A stretch of 7,826 nucleotides of DNA from Flavobacteriaceae bacterium (lineage in GTDB: Bacteria > Bacteroidota > Bacteroidia > Flavobacteriales > Flavobacteriaceae), in the NCBI GenBank assembly GCA_029253805.1, contig JAQWYU010000001.1, positions 1 through 7,826 on the forward strand, written 5' to 3'. Made by a program: the position numbers and the translations under genes. Shown one piece after another: positions 1 to 6,501 of the stretch. The notes beneath the pieces are model-generated. The model did no database searches. It saw nothing but the letters and a program-made list of their open reading frames with translations, and was not told the DNA's origin. The stretch's first letter is position 1, and the number at the start of each line of letters is the position of its first letter.

Positions 1-333
1 GAGTTAGAGTTAAAAGCTAAGGAAGGTGGAGAAATAAAAACAGAAGTAGACACAAATGTTCTGACGGTCAAATCTGTAACAGGGGGAAAAATTCAAGCTT
101 ATGGAACCACTAAGTCACAAAATATTAAAATAAATACAGGAGGAATCTATATAGGTCAAAACCTAAGAGCTGAATCCTCCAAAGTTGAAATAAAAGCAGG
201 AGGAAAAGCAGATGTAAAAAGTAATGATTTCACAGGTGTAAAAATTCTTGCGGGAGGAGTGTTAACCATTCACGGCACAACTAAAGAGCTAAAACAGAGC
301 ACAATAATAGGGGGTAAAATTTATTATAAATAA
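1..333 (+). CDS. GIN-domain (DUF2807) surface protein, C-terminal part only
   Basis: The first reading frame is open from the window edge to a TAA at 331-333, giving the last 110 residues of a protein whose start lies outside. The residues form short beta strands punctuated by Gly-Gly turns (KEGGEIK, VTGGKIQ, NTGGIYI, KAGGKAD, LAGGVLT, IIGGKIY) spaced roughly 15-25 residues apart. This is the pattern of a parallel beta-helix or solenoid, and matches the DUF2807 'head GIN domain' (putative autotransporter-adhesin-like) proteins common in Bacteroidota. Those proteins usually carry a signal peptide or lipobox and sit at the cell surface, but the N-terminus needed to confirm this is missing. The molecular role is unknown. 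The exporter gene downstream begins 24 bases after the stop with no terminator between, so the two may share a transcript. The family assignment rests on pattern recognition; another beta-solenoid adhesin family remains possible. Confidence 0.75.
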   Translation, partial: ELELKAKEGGEIKTEVDTNVLTVKSVTGGKIQAYGTTKSQNIKINTGGIYIGQNLRAESSKVEIKAGGKADVKSNDFTGVKILAGGVLTIHGTTKELKQSTIIGGKIYYK

Positions 334-357
334 ATGTAATATGTTAATAAATATATA

Positions 358-1029
358 ATGATTGAATATGTTAGAGCGGCGGCCAGTTTAGGTTTTTTTC
401 TTTCTTTTTTGATAGGACCTGTTTTTTTTATGTTAATAGAAACCAGTATTACAAAAGGAGTAAGGGCCGCTATTACTTTTAACATCGGTGTCATAATAGC
501 AGATATAATATTTATTTCAATAGCATATATAAGCAGCTATCAATTACTAGAAAACCTCAGCAACCTTCCTGGTTTATATGTTTTTGGTGGTTCAATACTG
601 GCTGTATACGGGTTAATAATACTTGTAAAAAAAATTAACGAGAAAGAGTTACAAAATGAAATAAATATTACAGCAAAGGTCAATTACCTACAATTGTTAG
701 TTAAAGGATTTTTGTTAAACTTTATAAACATAGGGGTTTTAGTTTTCTGGCTAGGTATTGTTGTTGTTATTGGGCCAAGTCTAGAAAATAAACTTAGTAG
801 GTTTGTAGTTTTTTTCTCAATTGTGATTTTATCATATTTTATAACAGACTTTGTAAAAATAATACTTGCTAAACAGCTTAAAAAAAAATTAACACCATCA
901 ATAATTGTTAAAACTAAGAAAACACTAGGGGTTATGTTAGTTTTCTTTGGTTTGATATTAATAATTAAAGGCTTTTTACCAAAAGATAATTTTAATACAC
1001 AAAACATCATAAATAGTATAAAAAAATAA
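358..1029 (+). CDS. LysE-family (LysE/RhtB) membrane exporter
   Basis: A 223-residue integral membrane protein with about six predicted hydrophobic helices, at roughly residues 7-28, 38-60, 71-91, 111-139, 146-171 and 187-205. This is the size and topology of the LysE/RhtB superfamily, which exports amino acids and other small molecules by proton-driven antiport. The N-terminal helix carries the family signature region GPVFF (20-24), here preceded by Ile where many members have PGP. The segment KGFLLNFINIGVLVFWLG (116-133) matches the conserved 'KGF..N..NP...FF' region of the fourth helix, with Ile-Gly replacing the usual Pro-Lys. The substrate cannot be told from sequence. The ATG at 358 begins just before the first helix; an ATG at 341 is followed at once by a stop. 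No Shine-Dalgarno is present. A strong hairpin begins immediately after the stop codon. Confidence 0.85.
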   Translation: MIEYVRAAASLGFFLSFLIGPVFFMLIETSITKGVRAAITFNIGVIIADIIFISIAYISSYQLLENLSNLPGLYVFGGSILAVYGLIILVKKINEKELQNEINITAKVNYLQLLVKGFLLNFINIGVLVFWLGIVVVIGPSLENKLSRFVVFFSIVILSYFITDFVKIILAKQLKKKLTPSIIVKTKKTLGVMLVFFGLILIIKGFLPKDNFNTQNIINSIKK

Positions 1030-1057
1030 AAAAACCACAGGTCAAACTGTGGTTTTT
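1030..1057. terminator. Bidirectional intrinsic terminator (exporter gene / tRNA-Cys)
   Basis: AAAAACCACAG (1030-1040) pairs perfectly with CTGTGGTTTTT (1047-1057) around the loop GTCAAA, an 11-bp stem. On the plus strand it starts one base after the exporter stop codon and ends in five Ts. On the minus strand it begins 8 bases past the end of tRNA-Cys, and its stem runs into a longer T-rich tail (TTTTTTTATTTTTT, complement of 1021-1034). It therefore probably terminates both convergent transcripts and looks stronger for the tRNA. Confidence 0.88.
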
Positions 1058-1065
1058 AAAAAGTG

Positions 1066-1136
1066 AGGCGTCTAGCGGATTCGAACCGCTGTAGAAGGTT
1101 TTGCAGACCTCTGCCTAGCCACTCGGCCAAGACGCC
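1066..1136 (-). tRNA. trnC: tRNA-Cys (anticodon GCA)
   Basis: The reverse complement folds into a full 71-base cloverleaf. The acceptor stem is GGCGTCT/AGACGCC, the D stem GCC/GGC, the anticodon stem GAGGT/ACCTT (one G-U pair) with loop CTGCAAA, and the T arm AGCGG-TTCGAAT-CCGCT. The anticodon is GCA, reading UGC and UGU. The discriminator base is U73 (A at 1066 on the plus strand), a known identity element for cysteinyl-tRNA synthetase. The 3' CCA is not encoded and must be added by the nucleotidyltransferase. The gene stands alone between a matching promoter and a hairpin terminator, so it appears to be a single-tRNA transcription unit. Confidence 0.97.
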
Positions 1137-1147
1137 AAAAAGGTTAA

Positions 1148-1177
1148 CAAATTTAATCAAAATTAAACATTACACAA
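1148..1177 (-). promoter_or_regulatory. Bacteroidota-type promoter of tRNA-Cys
   Basis: Read on the minus strand, TTG (complement of 1175-1177) is followed by exactly 19 bases and then TAAATTTG (complement of 1148-1155). This is a full match to the Bacteroidota primary sigma-factor consensus TTG-N~19-TAnnTTTG. Transcription would begin about 5-7 bases further on, near 1141-1143, leaving a leader of only about 5-7 bases before the mature tRNA 5' end at 1136. The position fits the tRNA gene very well and also supports the taxonomic call. Confidence 0.8.
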
Positions 1178-1226
1178 GGTAAATGAAAACTATTAGCAAA
1201 AAGAACAAACTAAAAAAGTAAAGAAG

Positions 1227-2117
1227 TTGGAGTTAAGGATCATTCATTTCATTATTAATCCTATTTCTGGAAAAGGAAATAATCATCTTGCTTTGGAGAA
1301 GGTTTCTCAAATTTTTAACAATGAGAATTTTGATGTTAAAATAAAAGAGACACTTAGGTCAGGACATGCAAAAGTCCTTGCATCCAAATCAGTAATTGAG
1401 AAGGCTAACATTATTGTTGCTTGTGGGGGAGATGGGACAGTTAATGAAATAGCAAGCGTCTTGGTTGGAACTAGCACTGTATTGGGTATTATACCAATGG
1501 GCTCAGGAAACGGACTTGCGTCCTCTTTAAAAATCCCTAAGGAAACCTTAAAGGCGCTTAACGTAATAAAGAACCTTAATATCATTAGGGTTGACGTAGG
1601 TGAAATTAATAAGAATTATTTTTTCAGTAATGCCGGAATAGGCTTTACCGCAAATGTTATAAGTAATTATACAAAAGCAAGAAATAGAAGATTTTTATCT
1701 TATTTAAAGGCCACCCTTTTAACAATTTTATTCACTCCTCCCTCGGCTAGACTAAGCATCACTACTAAAGACAAATCCTTTAATTTAAGACCTTTTATGG
1801 TTTTTGTATCCAACACCAACGAAATGGGATATAATATATCTTTAACTCCACAGGCATCAATTCGTGACGGATTGCTGGACGCAATCGTTGTTGAGCCCCT
1901 AAACAAGCTTGAGATGATACATTTTGCGTTTTTGTTACTTACAAAAAGACCACAGAATTTTAAGAAAGCACATTGTTTTTTAACTCAAAACATAGAAATT
2001 AGAAGTCTTGAAAAAGAGGAGTTCTTAGCTCAGGTAGATGGCGAACCAGCCCAAATCAAATCAAATCAAGTTAACATAACAATACAAAAAGGCGCTGTTA
2101 AGGTTTTGACCCCCTAG
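1227..2117 (+). CDS. Lipid kinase, diacylglycerol kinase catalytic-domain family (YegS/DgkB-like)
   Basis: A 296-residue protein of the soluble DAGK/YegS/sphingosine kinase fold, which phosphorylates a lipid hydroxyl (typically diacylglycerol to phosphatidic acid) with ATP at the membrane surface. Visible motifs are the N-terminal NPISGKG (11-17), the nucleotide-binding GGDGT followed by VNEIA (67-76), the second loop PMGSGNGLA (90-98) and the C-terminal DGEP (271-274). The length is that of a complete family member. The start is a TTG: the upstream frame closes at the TAG at 1194-1196, no ATG or GTG intervenes that keeps the N-terminal beta strand RIIHFIINP, and the next Met (91) lies inside the active site. 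The stop TAG overlaps the opposing folB stop by sharing CTAG. The true lipid substrate cannot be decided; bacterial relatives act on diacylglycerol, phosphatidylglycerol or undecaprenol-like lipids. Confidence 0.9.
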   Translation: MELRIIHFIINPISGKGNNHLALEKVSQIFNNENFDVKIKETLRSGHAKVLASKSVIEKANIIVACGGDGTVNEIASVLVGTSTVLGIIPMGSGNGLASSLKIPKETLKALNVIKNLNIIRVDVGEINKNYFFSNAGIGFTANVISNYTKARNRRFLSYLKATLLTILFTPPSARLSITTKDKSFNLRPFMVFVSNTNEMGYNISLTPQASIRDGLLDAIVVEPLNKLEMIHFAFLLLTKRPQNFKKAHCFLTQNIEIRSLEKEEFLAQVDGEPAQIKSNQVNITIQKGAVKVLTP

Positions 2118-2470
2118 CAAGACTCAGAAAGTACGATGGTTACCTTTTCAACATCCCCACCAATTGGCGGGTTTATTTTAGAAACAGAAACGGTTGCAGA
2201 AGTTACGGTTTTACAGCTATTAAAAATTTCAGACAGGATACGCTTAGCAACAACTTCTAAAAGTTTTGCCGGAACTCCCATTTCTTTAACCACAATATGG
2301 TTTAATAATACGTAATCTACAGTGTCACTTAGGTTATCAGTCGTTGAGGACTTGTTAAGACACGTCTCTACACTTAAATCAACCCTGTAATCACTTCCAA
2401 TTGTCGTTTCCTCCTTTAAGCACCCGTGATACGCAAAGACTTTAATATTTTCAACTTTAATAACCCCCAT
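2114..2470 (-). CDS. folB: Dihydroneopterin aldolase
   Basis: This 118-residue protein matches FolB in full length. FolB is the cytosolic enzyme that cleaves 7,8-dihydroneopterin to 6-hydroxymethyl-7,8-dihydropterin and glycolaldehyde in folate synthesis. By recalled alignment to the S. aureus enzyme, the catalytic and pterin-binding residues are present: Glu21 in YHGCLKEE (corresponding to E22), Tyr53 in DTVDY (Y54), Glu72 in KLLEVVA (E74) and Lys98 in VSKINPPIGG (K100). It is expected to form the usual homo-octamer. The ATG start is preceded by an AT-only inverted repeat and no Shine-Dalgarno. It is divergent from glnS (106-base gap) and convergent with the lipid kinase, with which its stop codon overlaps by three bases. 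No other folate gene is in the window. Confidence 0.95.
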   Translation of the reverse strand: MGVIKVENIKVFAYHGCLKEETTIGSDYRVDLSVETCLNKSSTTDNLSDTVDYVLLNHIVVKEMGVPAKLLEVVAKRILSEIFNSCKTVTSATVSVSKINPPIGGDVEKVTIVLSESC

Positions 2471-2473
2471 TTT

Positions 2474-2497
2474 TTATTTTTATCGGAATAAAAATAA
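2474..2497. repeat. AT-only inverted repeat just upstream of folB start
   Basis: TTATTTTTAT (2474-2483) and ATAAAAATAA (2488-2497) are perfect 10-base complements around the tetraloop CGGA. It lies 4 to 27 bases before the folB ATG, so it would fall in the folB leader and could affect translation. It could also be a protein-binding palindrome. In such AT-rich DNA it may be chance; no function is claimed. Confidence 0.35.
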
Positions 2498-2537
2498 TAA
2501 TTATCCGTGAGATATTTATATAAACTTTTTATTTGAT

Positions 2538-2545
2538 TAGTTTTG
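2538..2545 (+). promoter_or_regulatory. Possible glnS promoter -7 element
   Basis: TAGTTTTG is an exact match to the Bacteroidota -7 consensus TAnnTTTG. It lies 31 bases before the glnS ATG, implying a leader of about 25 bases. I could not find a TTG at the usual distance upstream, so only half of the promoter is supported. Confidence 0.4.
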
Positions 2546-2576
2546 CTTAGTATTTGATTAAGAAATACAAACAACT

Positions 2577-4589
2577 ATGTTATATAATCAAAAGCCGCTC
2601 AATTTCATTGAGCAAATTATTGAAGAGGACCTAAAAAACGGTTTATCACAAGACAAGCTGAGGTTTAGGTTTCCACCCGAGCCAAACGGTTATTTACACA
2701 TTGGACACACAAAAGCTATTGGAATAAGTTTTGGATTAGGTGAGCGCTACGGAGCACCAGTTAATTTACGTTTTGACGACACGAACCCAACAAAAGAAGA
2801 CCAAGAATACGTAGACGCTATCAAGGAAGATATTCGCTGGCTTGGCTATAAGTGGGATAAAGAGCTTTATTCATCAGATTATTTTGATCAATTATACAGT
2901 TGGGCCCGCCAAATAATAAAAGACGGACACGCTTATGTTGACTCTCAGTCCAGTGAGTCAATGGCAATTCAAAAAGGAACCCCGACTCAACCAGGAGAGG
3001 ACAGCCCTTTTAGAAATAGGTCTATCGAAAAAAACCTAGACCTTTTTGGTAAAATGAAGGACGGTAATTTTAAAGCAGGAACACATGTCTTAAGAGCTAA
3101 AATAGACATGAAACATGCAAACATGTTAATGAGAGACCCGCTAATGTACCGAATACTACACACCAATCATCAAAGAACAGGATCAAATTGGTGTATTTAC
3201 CCAATGTATGATTGGACTCATGGAGAAAGTGATTACTTGGAGCAGGTTTCACACTCACTGTGCTCCCTAGAGTTTAAACCCCATAGAGAGCTATATGATT
3301 GGTTCAAAAACAAAGTGTTTAATTATCAAAAACAGACATATCCATTAAAGCCTAAACAAAGAGAGTTTGCCAGACTTAACCTTAGTTATACAGTAATGAG
3401 TAAAAGAAAACTTCTAAAGTTGGTAGAAGAAAAGATAGTTATTGGCTGGGACGACCCAAGAATGCCTACCATATCAGGGTTGAGACGGCGAGGATATACA
3501 CCAGGCTCTATACGTAAGTTTGTAGAAACCGCAGGTGTTGCGAAACGCGACAACATAATAGACGTATCGCTTTTAGAGTTCTGTGTTCGAGAAGACCTAA
3601 ACAAAAAAGCAACTAGAGTAATGGCTGTTTTGGATCCAATAATCCTTGAAATAGAAAACTACCCAGAAGAAAAAGAGGAGTGGTTACAGGCCGAAAACAA
3701 TCCAGAGGATGATAAAGCAGGGGTTCGTCGTCTTCCATTTTCTAAAGTTCTTTACATTGAGAGAGCTGATTTTAAAGAAGAGGCTAGCAGCAAATACTTC
3801 AGACTTTCTTTAGATAAAGAGGTGAGGTTAAAAAACGCATATATTATTAAAGCCACTAGATTTACAAAAGATGCTAGGGGTATAATCACAAAAATTTACT
3901 GTACATACGACCCTTTAAGCTTAAGTGGAAGCAAAACACCGGAAAGCGCGCGAAAGGTTAAAGGAACTATACACTGGGTGTCTAAATCTCACGCAATTGA
4001 ATCAGAAGTAAGGGAATATGACCGCCTATTCGTTAATGAAAGCCCAGATAATCATAAAGAGGATTTCATGACGTATATAAACCCTGAATCATTAAAGGTA
4101 CGCCAATCTTTTATTGAACCTTACATTAAAAAAGCCTCTGTTGGGCAACACTTTCAGTTTCAGCGCTTAGGTTATTTCATTCTTGATAAGGACACATCTT
4201 TAAATCACATAGTCTTTAACAAAACAGTAGGGCTAAGAGATACATGGGATAAAAAACCACCTAAACAGTCCAAAAAAAATCATAGCACTACTTCATTAAA
4301 AAAGAAGCCGATAGACATTATTAAGCAATTAGGAAAAAAATATACAAACCTTCCCGATGCTAAACAATTAAAGGTTAAAGCTGAAATCAAAACACTTGCA
4401 AAAGAAGTTTCATATGACGACTTACAACCCCTATTAAATACGGCAGAAAAAAAAGTTGGGACTCGAATAGCAATAGCTATAACATTAAAAGTTCTAATAT
4501 CAAATGGCCTAAGTCCAAATGAACAAATAAACAAGTTTTTATCGTCTGTCAAGACAGCTAGTAATCCGCTGCTTAGACAAGAAGCTTAG
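2577..4589 (+). CDS. glnS: Glutamine--tRNA ligase with C-terminal extension
   Basis: A 670-residue class Ic aminoacyl-tRNA synthetase that charges tRNA-Gln with glutamine using ATP. The Rossmann core shows PEPNGYLHIGH (34-44, the HIGH motif), FDDTNP (66-71) and the KMSKS equivalent VMSKRK (273-278). The beta-barrel anticodon-binding region follows (about 340-545) and ends with QFQRLGYFILD and FNKTVGLRDTW, the segment at which E. coli GlnRS (about 554 residues) stops. The residues match GlnRS rather than GluRS. Here the chain continues for a further ~110 residues: a Lys/Ser-rich linker (559-577) and a mostly helical region (about 578-660). Some GlnRS, such as that of Deinococcus, carry a C-terminal YqeY-like tRNA-binding domain, but I do not see a clear YqeY pattern here. 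No Shine-Dalgarno precedes the ATG. A direct GlnRS argues against sole reliance on the GatCAB route for Gln-tRNA. Confidence 0.97.
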   Translation: MLYNQKPLNFIEQIIEEDLKNGLSQDKLRFRFPPEPNGYLHIGHTKAIGISFGLGERYGAPVNLRFDDTNPTKEDQEYVDAIKEDIRWLGYKWDKELYSSDYFDQLYSWARQIIKDGHAYVDSQSSESMAIQKGTPTQPGEDSPFRNRSIEKNLDLFGKMKDGNFKAGTHVLRAKIDMKHANMLMRDPLMYRILHTNHQRTGSNWCIYPMYDWTHGESDYLEQVSHSLCSLEFKPHRELYDWFKNKVFNYQKQTYPLKPKQREFARLNLSYTVMSKRKLLKLVEEKIVIGWDDPRMPTISGLRRRGYTPGSIRKFVETAGVAKRDNIIDVSLLEFCVREDLNKKATRVMAVLDPIILEIENYPEEKEEWLQAENNPEDDKAGVRRLPFSKVLYIERADFKEEASSKYFRLSLDKEVRLKNAYIIKATRFTKDARGIITKIYCTYDPLSLSGSKTPESARKVKGTIHWVSKSHAIESEVREYDRLFVNESPDNHKEDFMTYINPESLKVRQSFIEPYIKKASVGQHFQFQRLGYFILDKDTSLNHIVFNKTVGLRDTWDKKPPKQSKKNHSTTSLKKKPIDIIKQLGKKYTNLPDAKQLKVKAEIKTLAKEVSYDDLQPLLNTAEKKVGTRIAIAITLKVLISNGLSPNEQINKFLSSVKTASNPLLRQEA

Positions 4590-4597
4590 GCGTTTTC

Positions 4598-5521
4598 TTA
4601 TTTTTTAATCTTTTTAGGGGCGTTTTTCATTGCCTCCCCAATTTGGTTACTGGCAGTAAAACTAGCCACCATATCGTTCAGCATATTACTCCCTGCTTGT
4701 GGCGAGTTTGGAAGAAGGATAAGATTACTATTTGTTTCCTGGCCAATAGACTGAAGCGTGTCGTAGTGCTGTGTTACAACAATAAGAGCAGACGCCTCTT
4801 GAGAGTTTATACCAACCTTATTTAAAACCTCTACAGATTCTTCAAGTCCACGAGCAATTTCTCTACGTTGGTCCGCAATACCCTGGCCCTGAAGCCTTTT
4901 ACTTTCAGCTTCAGCCTTTGCTTTTTCTACAATCAAAATTCTAGCCGCATCACCCTCAAACTGAGCAGCAATTTTTTCTCGTTCAGAAGCATTAATCCTG
5001 TTCATTGCCTCTTTAACTTGAGAGTCGGGATCAATATCGGTGACCAATGTTTTTATTATATCGTAACCATAGTCCATCATTGCCTCGTTAAGCTCTGTTT
5101 TCACGGCAATTGCAATATCATCTTTCTTAATAAAGACCCCATCAAGTTTCATTTTTGGAACCTCCGCCCTAACGACATCAAAAACATAGGACGTAATTTG
5201 ATCATGAGGAAAGTCAAGCTTGTAAAACGCATCATAAACCTTAAGTTTTATTACTTTAAACTGTACCGACACCTTGAGTTTGACAAAGACGTCGTCTTTT
5301 GTTTTTGTTTCTATTAAAACATCAAGCTGTTGAATTTTTAAACTCATACGGCCAGCAATACGATCTATTAAAGGGATTTTAAAATGAAGACCGGATTGGC
5401 GTATACTTAAGAATTTACCAAAACGCTCAATAATAACAGCGGTTTGTTGTTTAACCGTAAATAAAGCAGCTAACAAAATTAGGATTCCAATAAAAACGAA
5501 GGAGAGATTAAGGTAGTTCAT
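4598..5521 (-). CDS. SPFH/band-7 (stomatin-like) membrane protein, HIR-like
   Basis: A 307-residue protein with one N-terminal membrane anchor (about 5-23), an SPFH/band-7 domain (about 24-165), a charged helical and probably coiled-coil stretch rich in Ala, Glu and Lys (about 170-215) and a C-terminal tail. SPFH proteins form large membrane-bound oligomeric rings that organise microdomains and often regulate membrane proteases. Beyond the general fold, several segments recall plant hypersensitive induced reaction (HIR) proteins: IERFGKF (31-37), QQLDV and ETKTKDDVFV (64-80), VFDVVRAEVPKMKLD (113-127), QGQGIADQRREIARGL (211-226) and VVTQHYDTLQSIG (248-260). Plant HIRs are N-myristoylated rather than membrane-spanning. 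The gene ends 8 bases from the convergent glnS stop, with no strong terminator visible. It may have its own promoter in the 62-base gap after the ABC gene. Its partner here is unknown. Confidence 0.92.
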   Translation of the reverse strand: MNYLNLSFVFIGILILLAALFTVKQQTAVIIERFGKFLSIRQSGLHFKIPLIDRIAGRMSLKIQQLDVLIETKTKDDVFVKLKVSVQFKVIKLKVYDAFYKLDFPHDQITSYVFDVVRAEVPKMKLDGVFIKKDDIAIAVKTELNEAMMDYGYDIIKTLVTDIDPDSQVKEAMNRINASEREKIAAQFEGDAARILIVEKAKAEAESKRLQGQGIADQRREIARGLEESVEVLNKVGINSQEASALIVVTQHYDTLQSIGQETNSNLILLPNSPQAGSNMLNDMVASFTASNQIGEAMKNAPKKIKK

Positions 5522-5546
5522 AGAAAAAATATTATAATTAAAAAGA

Positions 5547-5554
5547 CAAATCTA
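5547..5554 (-). promoter_or_regulatory. Possible promoter -7 element for the SPFH gene
   Basis: On the minus strand this reads TAGATTTG, an exact match to TAnnTTTG, 25 bases before the SPFH start codon in the 62-base gap after the ABC gene. A properly spaced TTG is not evident (the nearest gives an 11-base spacer), so the call is tentative. If real, SPFH expression is at least partly independent of asd and the ABC gene. Confidence 0.35.
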
Positions 5555-5583
5555 AATTAAGAAAACAACTTGTCATTAAAAAG

Positions 5584-6492
5584 TTATTTCAACTTTAAAT
5601 ACACAGAGGTGCTTTCTTGTATGCTTGAAGTGTGATTAAAATAAATTAAGGAGCCTTTATACTCTGCCTCTATTAGATAAAAGTGACCCTTGTAAAGAGA
5701 CTTTTTTGTAATGGCTTTTAGCGTACTTTTCTGAACAACAGTAATTTGGTGCGCGTAATAAATAATATTGTTTATTACACTGTAATCACCAAAAAAAGCG
5801 GCCACTGTTGAATATTTAGGCTTTTTATATATTTCGGCAGGATGGCCCTCGACTAGAATCTTTTTGTTTTCAAGAACAATCATATTATCAGCATAAGGCA
5901 ATACATCCTCTTTGTCGTGTGTGGCAATGATGCAAGTGATTTTATTTGAATTCAAAAAAGAGAAGAAATTTCTTCTCAAACTTCTTTTTTTAAAATTATC
6001 AATATGGCTAAAAGGCTCGTCAAGAAGAAGAACTTCTGGTTGCTTTGCGATTGCTCGCGCGAGAGCAACACGTTGTTTTTGGCCACCGCTTAAAAATTTA
6101 ACCTTTGTGTTAGAAAACCCTTCTAGTTCAACGACATTCAAAAGCTCTTTAATACGAGCTTGTTTTTCTTCAGCATAAAAGTTTGATAAATACGCCCCGA
6201 CGTTTTCACCTACCGAAGTATATGGCATCAGATCAAATTCTTGAGACACATACTTCATAAAGTCATGCCCCACAACCAACTTGTTTTTAGGGCCTAATAT
6301 CTTTTGACCACACCAAGAGATTGTACCACAGGATACATCTAGTTTTCCAAAAATCAAATTTAAGAGGGTACTTTTTCCAGATCCACTTTTACCAACTATT
6401 GATACGAAGTCCCCTTTATGTATATCAACAGAAATTGAGTTCAAGATGTTTTTTTCTTTGTAGCTAAATGAGATTTTTGATATGGAAAGCAT
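5584..6492 (-). CDS. ABC transporter ATP-binding protein with C-terminal TOBE-like region
   Basis: This 302-residue protein contains a complete ABC nucleotide-binding domain. It shows Walker A GKSGSGKS (34-41), the Q-loop in YVSQEFD (Gln84), signature LSGGQ (134-138), Walker B LLLDEP (155-160) with catalytic Glu159, the D-loop SHID (162-165) and the switch His192 in ATHDKED. About 65 further residues (from about 238) form short strands with 'VVQKSTLKAI' where PotA/MalK/CysA-type importers have an 'LRPE'-like segment, suggesting a small regulatory OB/TOBE domain. The overall order resembles importer ATPases of that class. No permease or binding protein lies in the window, so the substrate and direction are unknown. 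The ATG follows the asd stop codon by 9 bases, which points to a shared transcript. Confidence 0.9.
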   Translation of the reverse strand: MLSISKISFSYKEKNILNSISVDIHKGDFVSIVGKSGSGKSTLLNLIFGKLDVSCGTISWCGQKILGPKNKLVVGHDFMKYVSQEFDLMPYTSVGENVGAYLSNFYAEEKQARIKELLNVVELEGFSNTKVKFLSGGQKQRVALARAIAKQPEVLLLDEPFSHIDNFKKRSLRRNFFSFLNSNKITCIIATHDKEDVLPYADNMIVLENKKILVEGHPAEIYKKPKYSTVAAFFGDYSVINNIIYYAHQITVVQKSTLKAITKKSLYKGHFYLIEAEYKGSLIYFNHTSSIQESTSVYLKLK

Positions 6493-6501
6493 TTAAATAG
6501 C

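Noticed and set aside
1..333. Regular GG-containing units as a possible DNA tandem repeat
   Set aside because: The repetition is at the protein level (beta-solenoid turns); the nucleotide units diverge in sequence and spacing, so no DNA repeat or CRISPR-like array is present.
684..1010. 108-codon open frame on the minus strand
   Set aside because: It is antisense to the LysE-family exporter, is composed mostly of Lys, Ile and Thr complements of hydrophobic codons, and has no domain signal.
4280..4552. 90-codon minus-strand frame opposite the GlnRS extension
   Set aside because: I checked whether the extension could really be an antisense gene. The forward frame is continuous with GlnRS, has normal composition and forms amphipathic helices, while the reverse translation looks like noise.
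4868..5317. 149-codon open frame on the plus strand
   Set aside because: It lies wholly antisense to the well-supported SPFH gene, its translation is rich in Phe, Tyr and Asn with no recognisable domain, and it reflects the low stop frequency opposite that gene.
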